Assembly (NCBI RefSeq): GCF_010500995.1
Contig: NZ_QVMK01000009.1
Coordinates: forward strand, 577-64,576
Direction: 5' to 3'
DNA length: 64,000 nucleotides
Origin: Bacteroides sp. 224
GTDB lineage: Bacteria > Bacteroidota > Bacteroidia > Bacteroidales > Bacteroidaceae
In this document: in pieces, positions 53,990 to 62,185 of the stretch
Position numbering within the stretch: position 1 is the stretch's first letter
How the letters are laid out: every line of letters begins with the position of its first letter
Program-made: the position numbers and the translations under genes
The notes under the pieces: generated by a model
Told to the model about the DNA's origin: nothing
Seen by the model: the letters and a program-made list of their open reading frames with translations, nothing else
Database searches by the model: none

Positions 53990-54017
53990 GGGGGAATGGG
54001 GGAATGGGGGAATGGGG
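53990..54017 (+). other. G-quadruplex-type repeat
   Basis: Four G tracts GGGGG-AAT-GGGGG-AAT-GGGGG-AAT-GGGG begin 5 nt after the amidohydrolase stop. Loops of 3 nt make this a strong intramolecular G4 motif on the coding strand/RNA. The rest of 54018-54374 contains no ordinary gene (see 54141-54246). Confidence 0.7.
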
Positions 54018-54140
54018 TACAATGGCTGTAGGGTTAAAAGCTATCAGTATTTATACTAAATAAACAGTCATAATATTGCTCCGTTTTTGTATTTTACAAG
54101 TAGAAATGCATATTCCTTTTTTTATCCCCTTTAACTTACC

Positions 54141-54246
54141 TACCTTTGTGCCATATTTTTAAAACATAAATTACCTTTGCAGTCTATGTGTAAAGCTAAG
54201 AAGGAGTCCGTGAAGTAAATAACCCTTGATGCAAATCAAAGGTTAT
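54141..54246 (+). other. Possible short transcript with mini-ORF and hairpin
   Basis: Two TACCTTTG boxes (54141-54148, 54172-54179) precede an 11-codon frame (54186-54218, MCKAKKESVK stop). A hairpin ATAACC-TTGAT/ATCAA-GGTTAT (54219-54246) begins immediately after the stop. The layout is that of a small RNA or leader peptide. No -33 TTG at standard spacing was found and the hairpin lacks a T run. Confidence 0.35.
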
Positions 54247-54374
54247 CCCATCAATTTGTACTCAGGCATATTCTTGCCCGAGTTATTTCTATATTTTATA
54301 ATCAAGTAAATCGCACACCAATGATATAGATAGCAGATATCTGCATATATATACGTGCTCAAAAAAACAAAGAA

Positions 54375-54947
54375 ATGACATATCCAAAAAACATACAGAT
54401 CAGAGAAACAAACGCGAACGACTTCAATGACATCATGACTGTCGAAAAACAAGCCTTTGGCTACGACAAAGAAGCCCAATTAGTAGCCAAGCTATTGGCA
54501 GATAAAACGGCAGAACCCATCGTTTCGTTATTGGCTTTTCACCAGGGTGAAGCTGTCGGGCATATCCTTTTTACCAGAGCTTACTTTGATAATCAGGAAA
54601 CACAGCCGATGATGCACATACTCGCCCCTTTGGCAGTCAAACCGGAATATCAGCGGCAAGGTATCGGTGGGATGCTGATTAAGGCAGGTATCGAGAAATT
54701 GCAGGAGAAAGGTTCAAACCTGGTGTTTGTATTAGGCCATGCGGAATACTATCCGAAGTATGGCTTCCTGCCCGATGCCGCCCGGTTGGGTTATCCGGCT
54801 CCTTATCCGATCGCGGAAGAATACAGTGACTACTGGATGGTTCAGGCAATCGGTCCGAAAGGATTTGAAGTAGGCAAAGGAAAGATGCGGTGTTGCGATG
54901 AATTAAACAAACCGGAACATTGGAGGGACGACGAATCGGACAGGTAG
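54375..54947 (+). CDS. GNAT-family N-acetyltransferase
   Basis: 190 residues. GNAT core: IRETNANDFNDIMTVEKQAFG at the start, AVGHILFTRAYFD, LAPLAVKPEYQRQGIGGMLIKAGIEKL (acetyl-CoA loop Q-R-Q-G-I-G) and VFVLGHAEYYPKYGF, followed by YWMVQAIGPKGFEVGKG. The pattern resembles YhbS-type acetyltransferases. The acceptor is unknown. A VOC protein follows about 80 nt downstream. Confidence 0.9.
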   Translation: MTYPKNIQIRETNANDFNDIMTVEKQAFGYDKEAQLVAKLLADKTAEPIVSLLAFHQGEAVGHILFTRAYFDNQETQPMMHILAPLAVKPEYQRQGIGGMLIKAGIEKLQEKGSNLVFVLGHAEYYPKYGFLPDAARLGYPAPYPIAEEYSDYWMVQAIGPKGFEVGKGKMRCCDELNKPEHWRDDESDR

Positions 54948-54988
54948 TTAATGTCCCTTTTTTACGATTCCGACATGCTTCCATCATC

Positions 54989-54996
54989 TACCTTTG
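54989..54996 (+). promoter_or_regulatory. -7 box upstream of the VOC gene
   Basis: TACCTTTG, 28 nt before the VOC start; no standard -33 TTG. Confidence 0.4.
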
Positions 54997-55024
54997 CATT
55001 GTCAAATCAATAAAAGTAAAAACA

Positions 55025-55399
55025 ATGAAAACATTAGTAGCATTTTTCGAGATTCCTGCCGCAGACTTCGAGCGGGCAGTAAAGTTTTACGAAACAGTAT
55101 TTAGTGTTAAACTGACTTCGATGGACTGTGGTCACGAGAAGATGGCTTTCTTCCCGGAAGAGAACGGACTATGTCCCGGAGCTATTTCATGGTCGTCGGC
55201 ATTCAATTTCAAACCTTCTGATCAAGGCGTATTGTTGAGCTTGAATATTGAGTCGATGGAAGCTGCTATTCAGTCTGTCGAAAAGGGAGGTGGACGAATC
55301 CTCATTTCTAAGACAAAGATTGAAACAGAGAACAGAGGTTATTTCTCAGTCTTCATCGACAGCGAGGGAAACAGGGTCGGTCTTTATTCCGATAAGTAA
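55025..55399 (+). CDS. VOC-family protein (glyoxalase/bleomycin-resistance fold)
   Basis: 124 residues from ATG 55025. The start VAFFEIPAADFERAVKFYETVFSVKL is typical of VOC proteins, with EIPA...FYE forming the first beta-alpha-beta unit. FFPEENGLCPGAIS and NRGYFSVFIDSEGNRVGLYS give the conserved end (SEGNRVGLY). Possible enzyme or binding protein; substrate unknown. A longer frame from 54920 overlaps the acetyltransferase gene and the promoter box, so the internal ATG was chosen. Confidence 0.88.
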   Translation: MKTLVAFFEIPAADFERAVKFYETVFSVKLTSMDCGHEKMAFFPEENGLCPGAISWSSAFNFKPSDQGVLLSLNIESMEAAIQSVEKGGGRILISKTKIETENRGYFSVFIDSEGNRVGLYSDK

Positions 55400-55500
55400 G
55401 CTCTTTGCAACACTCACAGGCTCGTAAAGCAGGAATTAATTTATAATTTACTTAGAAAGAGAAGAAGGAGAAATTTGATATGAGCACCTGTCAAGCTATT

Positions 55501-55530
55501 TTGCCAAGTCTTTTTTTATCGATATTTTTG
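55501..55530 (+). promoter_or_regulatory. Promoter of GNAT-YoaP gene
   Basis: TTG at 55501-55503, 19 nt, TATTTTTG at 55523-55530; the start codon is 30 nt later. Confidence 0.65.
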
Positions 55531-55560
55531 TAGACAAGAAACAAATACCAATAAAATACC

Positions 55561-56337
55561 ATGGAAGCAACCTTTATTACACTCAACAAAGAGAATATCG
55601 GGAAAGAACATATCTGCTGCGCCTTTTCCGACAAAAAATGTAAAGACAGCTACGAGTTGAAAAAGGAATGGTTGAAAAAGGAGTTCGACAACGGGTATGT
55701 TTTCAGGCGATTGAACGAGCGCGCAAAGGTGTTCATCGAATACACTCCTGCGGAGAAAGCATGGGTTCCTGTCGAGGCTCCTAATTGGCTCATGATAAAT
55801 TGCTTCTGGGTATCGGGACAATATAAAGGGAAGGGATATGCCAAAGCCCTGCTTCAAACAGCCATCGACGATGCAAAGCAACAAGGAAAAGAGGGCTTAG
55901 TGACTATTGTCGGGACAAAGAAGTTTCATTTTATGAGCGATCCTAAATGGCTTATCCGACAAGGATTTGAAACCGTTCAAACACTCCCTTACGGATTCAG
56001 TTTGCTCGCACTGAAATTAAAGCCGGAGGCCGATACTCCATCGTTCAATGAGAACACCTTAAGCGGAGAATGTCCCGATAAAAATGGCATCGTGGTTTAT
56101 TATTCCAACCGTTGCCCGTTTACGGAATACCATATCCAAAATTCATTGCAAGAAACGGCACAGAAAAGAAATCTCCCGGTGAAAGTCATTAAATTTACCG
56201 GCATGGAAGAAGCTAAAGACTCCCCTACTCCGGCAACTATATTCAGTTTGTATTATAACGGGAAGTTCGTCACTACCGACCTTAGTACTTGCATGGATAG
56301 CCGATTTGATAAGGTAGTAGTGGGGATATCGGGATAA
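55561..56337 (+). CDS. GNAT acetyltransferase with C-terminal YoaP-like domain
   Basis: 258 residues. N-terminal GNAT-like domain: WLMINCFWVSGQYKGKGYAKALLQTAIDDAKQQGK, with the acetyl-CoA loop YKGKGYA. The C-terminal part, from about residue 165, has VVYYSNRCPFTEYHIQNSLQETAQKRNLPVKVIKF and SPTPATIFSLYYNGKFVTTDL, resembling the YoaP-like thioredoxin-type domain. It has its own promoter. Function not established. Confidence 0.82.
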   Translation: MEATFITLNKENIGKEHICCAFSDKKCKDSYELKKEWLKKEFDNGYVFRRLNERAKVFIEYTPAEKAWVPVEAPNWLMINCFWVSGQYKGKGYAKALLQTAIDDAKQQGKEGLVTIVGTKKFHFMSDPKWLIRQGFETVQTLPYGFSLLALKLKPEADTPSFNENTLSGECPDKNGIVVYYSNRCPFTEYHIQNSLQETAQKRNLPVKVIKFTGMEEAKDSPTPATIFSLYYNGKFVTTDLSTCMDSRFDKVVVGISG

Positions 56338-56377
56338 GACAGGATAAGTTAATTACATTCAAACTAATTAAAATATT

Positions 56378-56758
56378 ATGACGAAGTTATTATTTGGTAT
56401 ATTACTTTCTTTCTCATTTGTGGTATATGGTTGTAATGATTCTATAAGTGAATTACTTATAGGAAAGTGGCAAGAAAAAGAATATTCACATCATAAATAT
56501 TCTAAAGAGTGTGATTATAAAGGTTATATAGAGTTTAAAAAAGGTGGAACAGCTATATTCTATGATGCCTGTGAAAATAAAACTGATTTTAGTCGTTGGT
56601 CATTAGATGATAATATTTTAATAATTAGATCAAATCTACCCCTGATAGATGATTTTACAGTTAAAATTATATCAATAAATAAAAATGAAATGGTATTTGA
56701 AGAATCAGATGTGAATTTTGGAGTAGGACATACTACTAAATATAAAAAGATGAATTGA
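56378..56758 (+). CDS. Small lipocalin-like lipoprotein
   Basis: 126 residues. A signal peptide with a lipobox-like FVVYGC is followed by ELLIGKWQEKEYSH, the start of lipocalin-like (DUF-type) domains in Bacteroidetes, then KGYIEFKKGGTAIFYDACENKTDFSRWSLDDNILII and a final VFEESD strand. Ligand unknown. Codon use is strongly AT-rich compared with the preceding gene, suggesting a different origin. Confidence 0.65.
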   Translation: MTKLLFGILLSFSFVVYGCNDSISELLIGKWQEKEYSHHKYSKECDYKGYIEFKKGGTAIFYDACENKTDFSRWSLDDNILIIRSNLPLIDDFTVKIISINKNEMVFEESDVNFGVGHTTKYKKMN

Positions 56759-56788
56759 GATGCACCCTAATAAAAAGAAAAGATCCTA

Positions 56789-56890
56789 TTTGATGGATAT
56801 TCCTACTGCTTCCCCCTTGCAAGCCGACAGGCGCAGCTCGGGGAAAACGAGGCGCAATCCACATCCTGCTCTCCGTAGGAGGGCGACCCT
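56789..56890. repeat. Intergenic hairpin element, copy A
   Basis: A 27-bp block (56789-56815, TTTGATGGATATTCCTACTG...CCCC) recurs at 63047-63073 with one mismatch. It is followed by a CCCC...GGGG hairpin with words TTGCAAG and CGCAGCTCG, then ATCCACATC and a CTCCGTAGGAG hairpin. In copy B the hairpin interiors are in the opposite orientation. Confidence 0.6.
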
Positions 56891-56918
56891 AAAATAAAAA
56901 TACAAACTAACCTATAGA

Positions 56919-57191
56919 ATGAATCAAACAGATAAAGATCTATATATAGCCATTGACGAAATCTTATGGAAAGATTGGGATCCAATAGGCGTGAACGACA
57001 ATGAGAATATCAGAGACGAATACCAAGGTTATACCCCTCAAGTCTTCAAATTAAAGAAAAAGGGTGCAGATCTTCATAAGATTACTCAACATTTATATCA
57101 GCTGATAACTGTTAACATGGGAATGACAGGAGATAAAGACCTTGTATTGAATCATTGCAAAGCAATAGCGCAAAAAATCCTTGATTTATAA
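56919..57191 (+). CDS. DUF1871-type protein
   Basis: 90 residues. The motif LWKDWDPIGVNDNENIRDEYQGYTPQVFKLKKKGADLHKITQHLYQLITVNMGM matches the DUF1871 pattern (WDPIGV...DEY..Y...L.....D...I...L). Function of the family is unknown. Some members occur near toxin-immunity loci, which may be relevant because hypothetical genes and decayed genes follow, but no toxin is visible here. The tandem array E begins 47 nt after its stop. Confidence 0.72.
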   Translation: MNQTDKDLYIAIDEILWKDWDPIGVNDNENIRDEYQGYTPQVFKLKKKGADLHKITQHLYQLITVNMGMTGDKDLVLNHCKAIAQKILDL

Positions 57192-57237
57192 GATAACATG
57201 AAAACCCAAAAGTCAATAATTATTCAGTCCCTTTTGC

Positions 57238-57319
57238 CTTTGCCGCAAACGTCGACTTGCCTTTGCGGCAAACGCAACATCATCTTTGCGGCAAACGTCG
57301 ACCTGCCTTTGCCGCAAAG
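57238..57319. repeat. Tandem array E: 23-bp units with TTTGCnGCAAA cores
   Basis: Units start at 57238, 57261, 57284 and 57307 (last partial). Cores are CTTTGCCGCAAA or CTTTGCGGCAAA; tails include CGTCGACTTGC. The central base varies, the stems do not. A short open frame over this array (57198-57404) is considered spurious. Confidence 0.87.
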
Positions 57320-57458
57320 GCAAATCGATGTGCAACAACACCCCCTACAGCCCCTTCACGGGCACTTTGGCCGACTCGAACGTTTCAACTCGACGTGTGA
57401 ATAAATTACTTTCGTTTTATTTCGTGGCAACAACATAGATGCTTTTGTTTTTTTGAAT

Positions 57459-57608
57459 CATGTACAAATTGGTCAGATTTTACATGTAAAATCCGGCCAA
57501 CTTATACGGTCGAAACGATTGATTTAACCGTATGCGACAGCTGATTTAGCCGCATGAGTTGGTCGACTTAACCGTATGAGTTGACTGATTTAGCCGCATG
57601 AGTTTAGG
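57459..57608. repeat. Tandem array F: about seven diverged 22-bp units
   Basis: Units of 22 bp at 57501, 57523, 57545, 57567 and 57589 follow (T/C)TTA(A/G)CCG(T/C)ATG-(A/C)G patterns. Two more diverged units at 57459-57500 contain TGTACA and ACATGT. The last unit runs into direct repeat 57601-57623. The surrounding 57405-57743 holds no intact gene. Confidence 0.75.
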
Positions 57609-57623
57609 TCTCAATGGCAAAAA
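57601..57623 (+). repeat. Left direct repeat flanking the R-M island
   Basis: 23 bp beginning AGTTTAGGTCTCAATGGC and ending in AAAAA; it recurs at 60517-60539 with a single mismatch (G/A at the seventh base). Confidence 0.75.
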
Positions 57624-57743
57624 TTATTAAAACCTATAATTCCAATTTGCTAAATCCAGCAACAAAGAGATGTACTTAAAAGGGAAATATATCACATATT
57701 CTCACTATATTTGCCAAATAATGCTAAGGCATGGATTATCAAT

Positions 57744-57948
57744 ATGCTGTTTGCTGAGAAAATAAAACTCTTAGAGATGAACGACAAATGCGACAAAGAC
57801 AAGTTGCCGCAGCTTTGGATATTGAACCGCAACCTTAAAAACGTGGCTTACAGACTAAGTTTGTTATATTGTTAAGGATGAGAAAGTAGATAAAGATGTA
57901 CTGAGTTTGGCGCATGAAAACATTAAAAGGCATGAAAATAGACAATAA
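57744..57948 (+). pseudogene. Decayed XRE-family controller gene of the R-M system
   Basis: An ATG at 57744 opens MLFAEKIKLL. The sense then shifts by one base to LRDERQMRQRQVAAALDIEPQP stop, a clear HTH start of XRE type. The rest of the HTH is missing. WLTD stop VCYIVKDEKVDKDVLSLAHENIKRHENRQ stop (about 57844-57948) matches the usual C-terminal end of the same family. So there is a one-base deletion near 57772, a central deletion and a nonsense codon. Its original stop overlaps the methyltransferase start, as in controller-methyltransferase-endonuclease operons. Confidence 0.75.
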
Positions 57949-59320
57949 TATAGCTTCTAATCAAAAAATTCGTTTTGTCGACCTTTTCGCAGGAATAGGT
58001 GGTATTAGATGTGGTTTTGAGCAAGCCGCCAAGGAGTTTGGATGGAAAACAGAGTGTGTCTTGACTTCTGAAATAAAGCCTCATGCAATTGAAATATTGA
58101 AGCAAAACTACCCAAATGAAAAAATAAGTGGTGACATAACAAAGATTCCATCTGCCGAGATTCCCGATTTTGATTTTCTTCTCGCAGGTTTTCCTTGTCA
58201 GGCATTTTCTGCCGCAGGGAAACGTTTAGGATTTTCAGATACTCGTGGTACTTTGTTTTTTGAAATAGAAAGAATTTTAAAGGATAAAAAGCCTTTTGGA
58301 TTTATTTTAGAAAATGTTGAAGGATTAATAAACCACGACAAAGTAGATAAAAACGCAAAAACAGGGCGAACTCTAAATATAATTATTGAGCATTTAAAAG
58401 ATCTTGGATATAAAGTTGAGTGGAAATTGCTTCACTCTAACAAATTTGGATTAGCACAAGAAAGAAAAAGGGTTTACATTGTTGGGACCAGAGTTGAAGT
58501 CCCATCCTTAGATAATTTTATAGAATGTAGTGCTACATTGGATTCTATAATTGAGCAAGGCAAGCCAACAATTAAAAGTAAATTTACCGAATTGTTACTA
58601 TCACATTATAGCATTGAACAGCTTTACGGTAAATCAATTAAGGATAAGCGAGGAGGTGATAATAATATACATAGCTGGGATATTGAATTGAAAGGAATTG
58701 TGTCAAACGAACAACGAAATCTGCTGAATATTCTATTTAAAGAACGTAGAAAGAAAAAATGGGCGGAAGAATTTGGAATTGATTGGATGGACGGAATGCC
58801 ATTAACTCTTACGCAAATCTCGAGCTTCTTTCAACATGAGAATTTGAAGGAATTGCTTGAAGATCTTGTAAGAAAAGGTTATTTAAAAAAAGAACATCCA
58901 AAAAGGTTGATTACAGAAACTAATATGTTTGGAGAAACAAAAACACATAGGCAACAAGATCCAACTTTGCCTTTAGGTTACAATATTGTTTCCGGCAAAT
59001 TAAGTTTTGAGATTAATAAAATCTTATGTCCCAATGACATTGCCCCAACTTTGGTTGCAATGGATATGAAGAAACTTTTTGTCGCAGACAACGGGGGGCT
59101 AAGAACATTAACTTTACGAGAAGGGCTAAAGCTTTTTGGGTTTCCTGACTACTATAAGTTTGATATAGGAATAGATGAAGGCTATGATCTATTAGGAAAT
59201 ACCGTAACTGTTCCTGTTGTGAAAGCCGTAGCAGAAAGACTTTTTAATATTTGGATAAAAAATCACACTACGAAGTATGAAATTAACAGCGCAAGAAGTC
59301 TACGACAAATTAATGCTTGA
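57932..59320 (+). CDS. DNA (cytosine-5) methyltransferase of a type II R-M system
   Basis: 462 residues from ATG 57932 (an upstream ATG at 57914 would add six residues encoded by the decayed controller gene). m5C motifs in order: I FVDLFAGIGGIRCGFE, IV AGFPCQAFSAAGKR with catalytic Cys (residue 89), VI ILENVEGL, VIII LAQERKRVYIVGTR, a target-recognition region about 190-370 including a WAEEFGIDWMDGMPLTLTQISSFF insert, and IX-X RTLTLREGLKLFGFPDYY...LLGNTVTVPVVKAVAERL. It overlaps the endonuclease gene by 44 nt. It protects host DNA at the cognate site, predicted GGNNCC from its partner. Confidence 0.94.
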   Translation: MKIDNNIASNQKIRFVDLFAGIGGIRCGFEQAAKEFGWKTECVLTSEIKPHAIEILKQNYPNEKISGDITKIPSAEIPDFDFLLAGFPCQAFSAAGKRLGFSDTRGTLFFEIERILKDKKPFGFILENVEGLINHDKVDKNAKTGRTLNIIIEHLKDLGYKVEWKLLHSNKFGLAQERKRVYIVGTRVEVPSLDNFIECSATLDSIIEQGKPTIKSKFTELLLSHYSIEQLYGKSIKDKRGGDNNIHSWDIELKGIVSNEQRNLLNILFKERRKKKWAEEFGIDWMDGMPLTLTQISSFFQHENLKELLEDLVRKGYLKKEHPKRLITETNMFGETKTHRQQDPTLPLGYNIVSGKLSFEINKILCPNDIAPTLVAMDMKKLFVADNGGLRTLTLREGLKLFGFPDYYKFDIGIDEGYDLLGNTVTVPVVKAVAERLFNIWIKNHTTKYEINSARSLRQINA

Positions 59321-60026
59321 AGACAAAATTCTTGAAGTAAAAGGGCAAATAAAGTTTTATCTTGGAGATGTCAGCATCGTTGTAAAACAACGCGATGTTG
59401 TTGGAAATATAATGCAGGAATGGCTTGAGGGGTGGCTAAAGCAGAATGAAATATCATACAAACTAAATTCAAATACCCAAATGCCTCCTGATTTTTATCT
59501 TAACCCTGATGACTTAACTTCAGAGCTATTAGAAGTCAAAGCTTTTAATTATGGCGCATCACCAGGGTTTGATATTGCGGATTTTAATGCTTTTCAATCT
59601 GAAATTATTGAAAAGCCATATATGTTACATACTAAATATCTGATATTTGGTTATCAAATGCAGGAAGATGGTTATGTGGTCATCAAGAAGTTGTGGTTAC
59701 AAAGTGTTTGGGAAATTTGTCGCCGAATGGAAAATTGGCCACTCAACTTACAGATAAAAGACAAAGTAGTTCATAAAATACGCCCTTGCACGTGGTATTC
59801 AAATGGCAAAAACATCAAGTATAGACCATTTGAAAACATAGAAGATTTTATATCTGCTATGGAACAGACCGTGTATCAGAATCCTAAAACAAGAGAAAAG
59901 AGTGGGGAATGGTTGAAACTCTTTTTGCGAAGCTATGAAAAGCAATTTAATGAGAAGTTGAAGATCCCACGTTGGAGTGATATTGAGGATAATTACATTG
60001 TCAAAAAAGAACAGAAAAAAGAATGA
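59277..60026 (+). CDS. NgoBV-like type II restriction endonuclease
   Basis: 249 residues. Segments such as DVVGNIMQEWLEGWLKQNEISYKLNSNTQMPPDFYLNPDD, LLEVKAFNYGASPGFDIADF, YLIFGYQM and VVHKIRPCTWYS look like the NgoBV/NlaIV endonuclease family (recognition GGNNCC). PD-(D/E)XK candidates are D72, E86 and K88 (PPDFYL...ELLEVKAF). The start is 44 nt inside the methyltransferase gene. Family and specificity are from memory of the family pattern and should be confirmed. The gene appears intact, so the system may be active. Confidence 0.82.
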   Translation: MKLTAQEVYDKLMLEDKILEVKGQIKFYLGDVSIVVKQRDVVGNIMQEWLEGWLKQNEISYKLNSNTQMPPDFYLNPDDLTSELLEVKAFNYGASPGFDIADFNAFQSEIIEKPYMLHTKYLIFGYQMQEDGYVVIKKLWLQSVWEICRRMENWPLNLQIKDKVVHKIRPCTWYSNGKNIKYRPFENIEDFISAMEQTVYQNPKTREKSGEWLKLFLRSYEKQFNEKLKIPRWSDIEDNYIVKKEQKKE

Positions 60027-60348
60027 GAATCAATGTCGAAAGTCCCATTGCCCGTTGTTCGCAAAGGTTTCGTCTTGAAATAAGATCTGAAAGGTCAGGT
60101 CGCTTTGCGATTTCTGCGAAAACCTTGCATATCTATTTTCAAGACAAAGTGCTATACGCTAATAACGTACAATGAGATAGTGCGGCTATTGTAAATTTGA
60201 ATTTATCTATTAACTCTGCAAAGTGTGAATTTCGACGAAAAACACTGAAAAGCCGACGATGGAAAATCGCTAGCATCAAAGATTTACGATTCTATAAGTT
60301 TTGATTATAAGGTAGTTAGCGCAAAACGCATGAAACCTCTCTCGCATT

Positions 60349-60516
60349 TCATTTAAACTCCGACGGATTTATCCCCTCATGTTTTTTAAAGAACTTAGAC
60401 AAATGACTGATGTCCGTAAATCCAAACTCATTAGCTATCTGTTTAAGTTTTATTTCTTTTGTCTGCAATCTTTGTTTTACCAGTTGCAACAATAGTTTTT
60501 CCAAATACTCACGGTA
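60349..60516 (-). pseudogene. C-terminal fragment of an AraC-family regulator
   Basis: Minus strand: YREYLEKLLLQLVKQRLQTKEIKLKQIANEFGFTDISHLSKFFKKHEGINPSEFK then stop (60351-60349). This is the last AraC helix-turn-helix, including the usual IAxExGFxDxSxxSKFFKK motif. The frame ends upstream exactly where the right direct repeat begins (60517). Of the remaining 60027-60732, about 60070-60175 holds an imperfect inverted repeat (GTCTTGAAATA...TATTTTCAAGAC). Confidence 0.75.
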
Positions 60517-60539
60517 AGTTTAAGTCTCAATGGCAAAAA
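60517..60539 (+). repeat. Right direct repeat flanking the R-M island
   Basis: Matches 57601-57623 over 23 bp with one mismatch, in the same orientation, about 2.9 kb away. It truncates the AraC fragment. Confidence 0.75.
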
Positions 60540-60644
60540 CAAAACAGAATTGGGTAATAAGAGAGGTTTTAGGATGTAATTCAAATTGTTTCTTAAATAT
60601 TTAGTATTTCTGCGAGTGGTATAAGATAGTAAAATTGCTTTAGA

Positions 60645-60728
60645 ATGCCCTCGTTAAACGAAACAGTCGCAAATGAATTAAAACAATATGGAATAGAATT
60701 CATCCAAGGGGTGAATAGTCTGCCTTAG
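60645..60728 (+). pseudogene. Short 5' gene remnant (27 residues)
   Basis: MPSLNETVANELKQYGIEFI continues with QGVNSLP and a stop. It looks like the N-terminus of a longer Bacteroidales protein (epoxyqueuosine-reductase-like starts are similar) cut short. The evidence is a plausible amino-acid pattern only. Confidence 0.4.
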
Positions 60729-60732
60729 GTAT

Positions 60733-61386
60733 TTACCTTTCAATTAATTTTATTTCTCTATCTATCTCTCTAATTTTACTATTCAGATTATCTAATCGCA
60801 TTCTGATTCCATCAAGTCTAATGCTCTTGTCTAACGAATCCGGAGACGCCAATAATTCTTGATTTTCTTTTTCAATTTCTTTGAGCTGACAGAAGTAGGC
60901 TTCTTTCTCTTTTTTGTGTGATATTATCCATTCTGATAATTCTTTGCTTTTCGCCAGTTCTTTCAAGAGAAAGGCATATTCAACATCTTGTTGCCCTCGA
61001 TAAGCAATTACTTTATTTATATCTGAAAATATATCTATCAGCTTTACTATGTTTTCCAACTCATTCTCCAACCAATTCGACAATTTATTTATGTCAGTCT
61101 TATTTGTTATAGTTATCCAAGAATTTTCCTGTTGAATTGCACCTCCTCCAAAAACACCCTTTCCTCCAAAAAGTAAAGAAAAGCGTCCGCATAAAATCAG
61201 ATAATTGATTCGGAAGTTTTCCTCATTTTCTTCCTTGTAATATCGCTGACTTTGAATGTCCACCTCAATTTGAAAGAATGATAAATCCCGATAAAATCTC
61301 ACTCCTTTCTTCTGAAAATTATTTCGCTTGAAAAAAGGTACCACAATTTTCTTTATTAGCTCTTTTTTTATTTCTAATGCTGTCAT
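60733..61386 (-). CDS. DUF4304-like protein
   Basis: 217 residues. The N-terminus (KKIVVPFFKRNNFQKKGVRFYRDLSFFQIEVDIQSQRYYKEE) matches the DUF4304 pattern (FKKKG..FYR....F..I..Q). The C-terminal ~80 residues are a charged coiled coil (KEAYFCQLKEIEKENQELLA...RMRLDNLNSKIREIDREIKLIE). Function unknown; DUF4304 proteins are often found in hypothetical or immunity-type gene clusters. It is strongly AT-rich and is followed on the same strand by two more unassigned genes. Confidence 0.65.
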   Translation of the reverse strand: MTALEIKKELIKKIVVPFFKRNNFQKKGVRFYRDLSFFQIEVDIQSQRYYKEENEENFRINYLILCGRFSLLFGGKGVFGGGAIQQENSWITITNKTDINKLSNWLENELENIVKLIDIFSDINKVIAYRGQQDVEYAFLLKELAKSKELSEWIISHKKEKEAYFCQLKEIEKENQELLASPDSLDKSIRLDGIRMRLDNLNSKIREIDREIKLIER

Positions 61387-61420
61387 TATATAGATTTTAT
61401 TCTCGTTTCCAAAGTATCAT

Positions 61421-62185
61421 TTAGTTTATAAAACAATTCGGCAAATCACTTCTGAGTTTTTTTAATTCTGATTGATTTGCTTTAATACTCAAGATTCTTA
61501 ACATTTTCAAGTCAGAAAGAATTTCAGTTATATTCTTCTGTTTTACTGCATTTGTATTTATCAAATGTAAAATCCGAATATTTCCGCACTTGCTTAGAAA
61601 ATTGAAATCGGTTATGCTATTGTTTAAAGACAAGTCCAATACTGTAAGTTTTTCGTGTCCTCTTAGTGAATTAAAATCAGCAAACTTATTGCACTTTCGC
61701 AGGGCTAAATGTTTGAGCTTTTTATTTGTTTCAAGATTTTCGATTCGTGTTAAACGAGGCATATTGACAATTTCTATTAATTCAAGATTCGAGTTATCGG
61801 GGAGAATAACCGTTTCGCAAACTCGATTAGAACTTAGTACAAGTTTTTTTAATTGCAACATATTTGACAAATCCAAAACCCTGCTTTTGTCTTCTTGAAT
61901 GTTTAACTCAAGATATTCTTTTTTCAAATGATTTGCCGCTGAAAAATCTTCATATTTTAAAAAGAACTCGGCATTCACAGGAATTGTATTTATATATTTA
62001 TTTCGAATGATTACAACAAGAGCAAACAAATCTTTTTGTGTAAACTCACTTTTATCAAACAAATCTCCAAAATCATCAAAAGATATTAGTTGAGGAATAT
62101 CTTTCAACCATTCAGAAACTTCTTCTACCCCAAAGCCGTCTGGGGCTGTTTGTATTTTATATGTTAGAATCTCTGCTAAATTCAT
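61421..62185 (-). CDS. Leucine-rich-repeat protein
   Basis: 254 residues from ATG 62185. After a helical N-terminus (MNLAEILTYKIQTAPDGFGVEEVSEWLKDIPQLISFDDFGDLF), LRR units follow from about residue 105: LQLKKLVLSSNRV, NLELIEIVNMPRLTRIENLETNKKLKHLALRKCNKFADFNSL, KLTVLDLSLNNSITDFNFLSKCGNIRILHLINTNA. No signal peptide, so cytoplasmic. A protein-protein interaction role is likely; the partner is unknown. An immunity-like role is conceivable given the context of orphan genes. Confidence 0.7.
   Translation of the reverse strand: MNLAEILTYKIQTAPDGFGVEEVSEWLKDIPQLISFDDFGDLFDKSEFTQKDLFALVVIIRNKYINTIPVNAEFFLKYEDFSAANHLKKEYLELNIQEDKSRVLDLSNMLQLKKLVLSSNRVCETVILPDNSNLELIEIVNMPRLTRIENLETNKKLKHLALRKCNKFADFNSLRGHEKLTVLDLSLNNSITDFNFLSKCGNIRILHLINTNAVKQKNITEILSDLKMLRILSIKANQSELKKLRSDLPNCFIN

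Noticed and set aside
57198-57404. 68-residue open frame on plus
   Set aside because: Created by tandem array E (TTTGCnGCAAA units); repetitive composition and no family resemblance.
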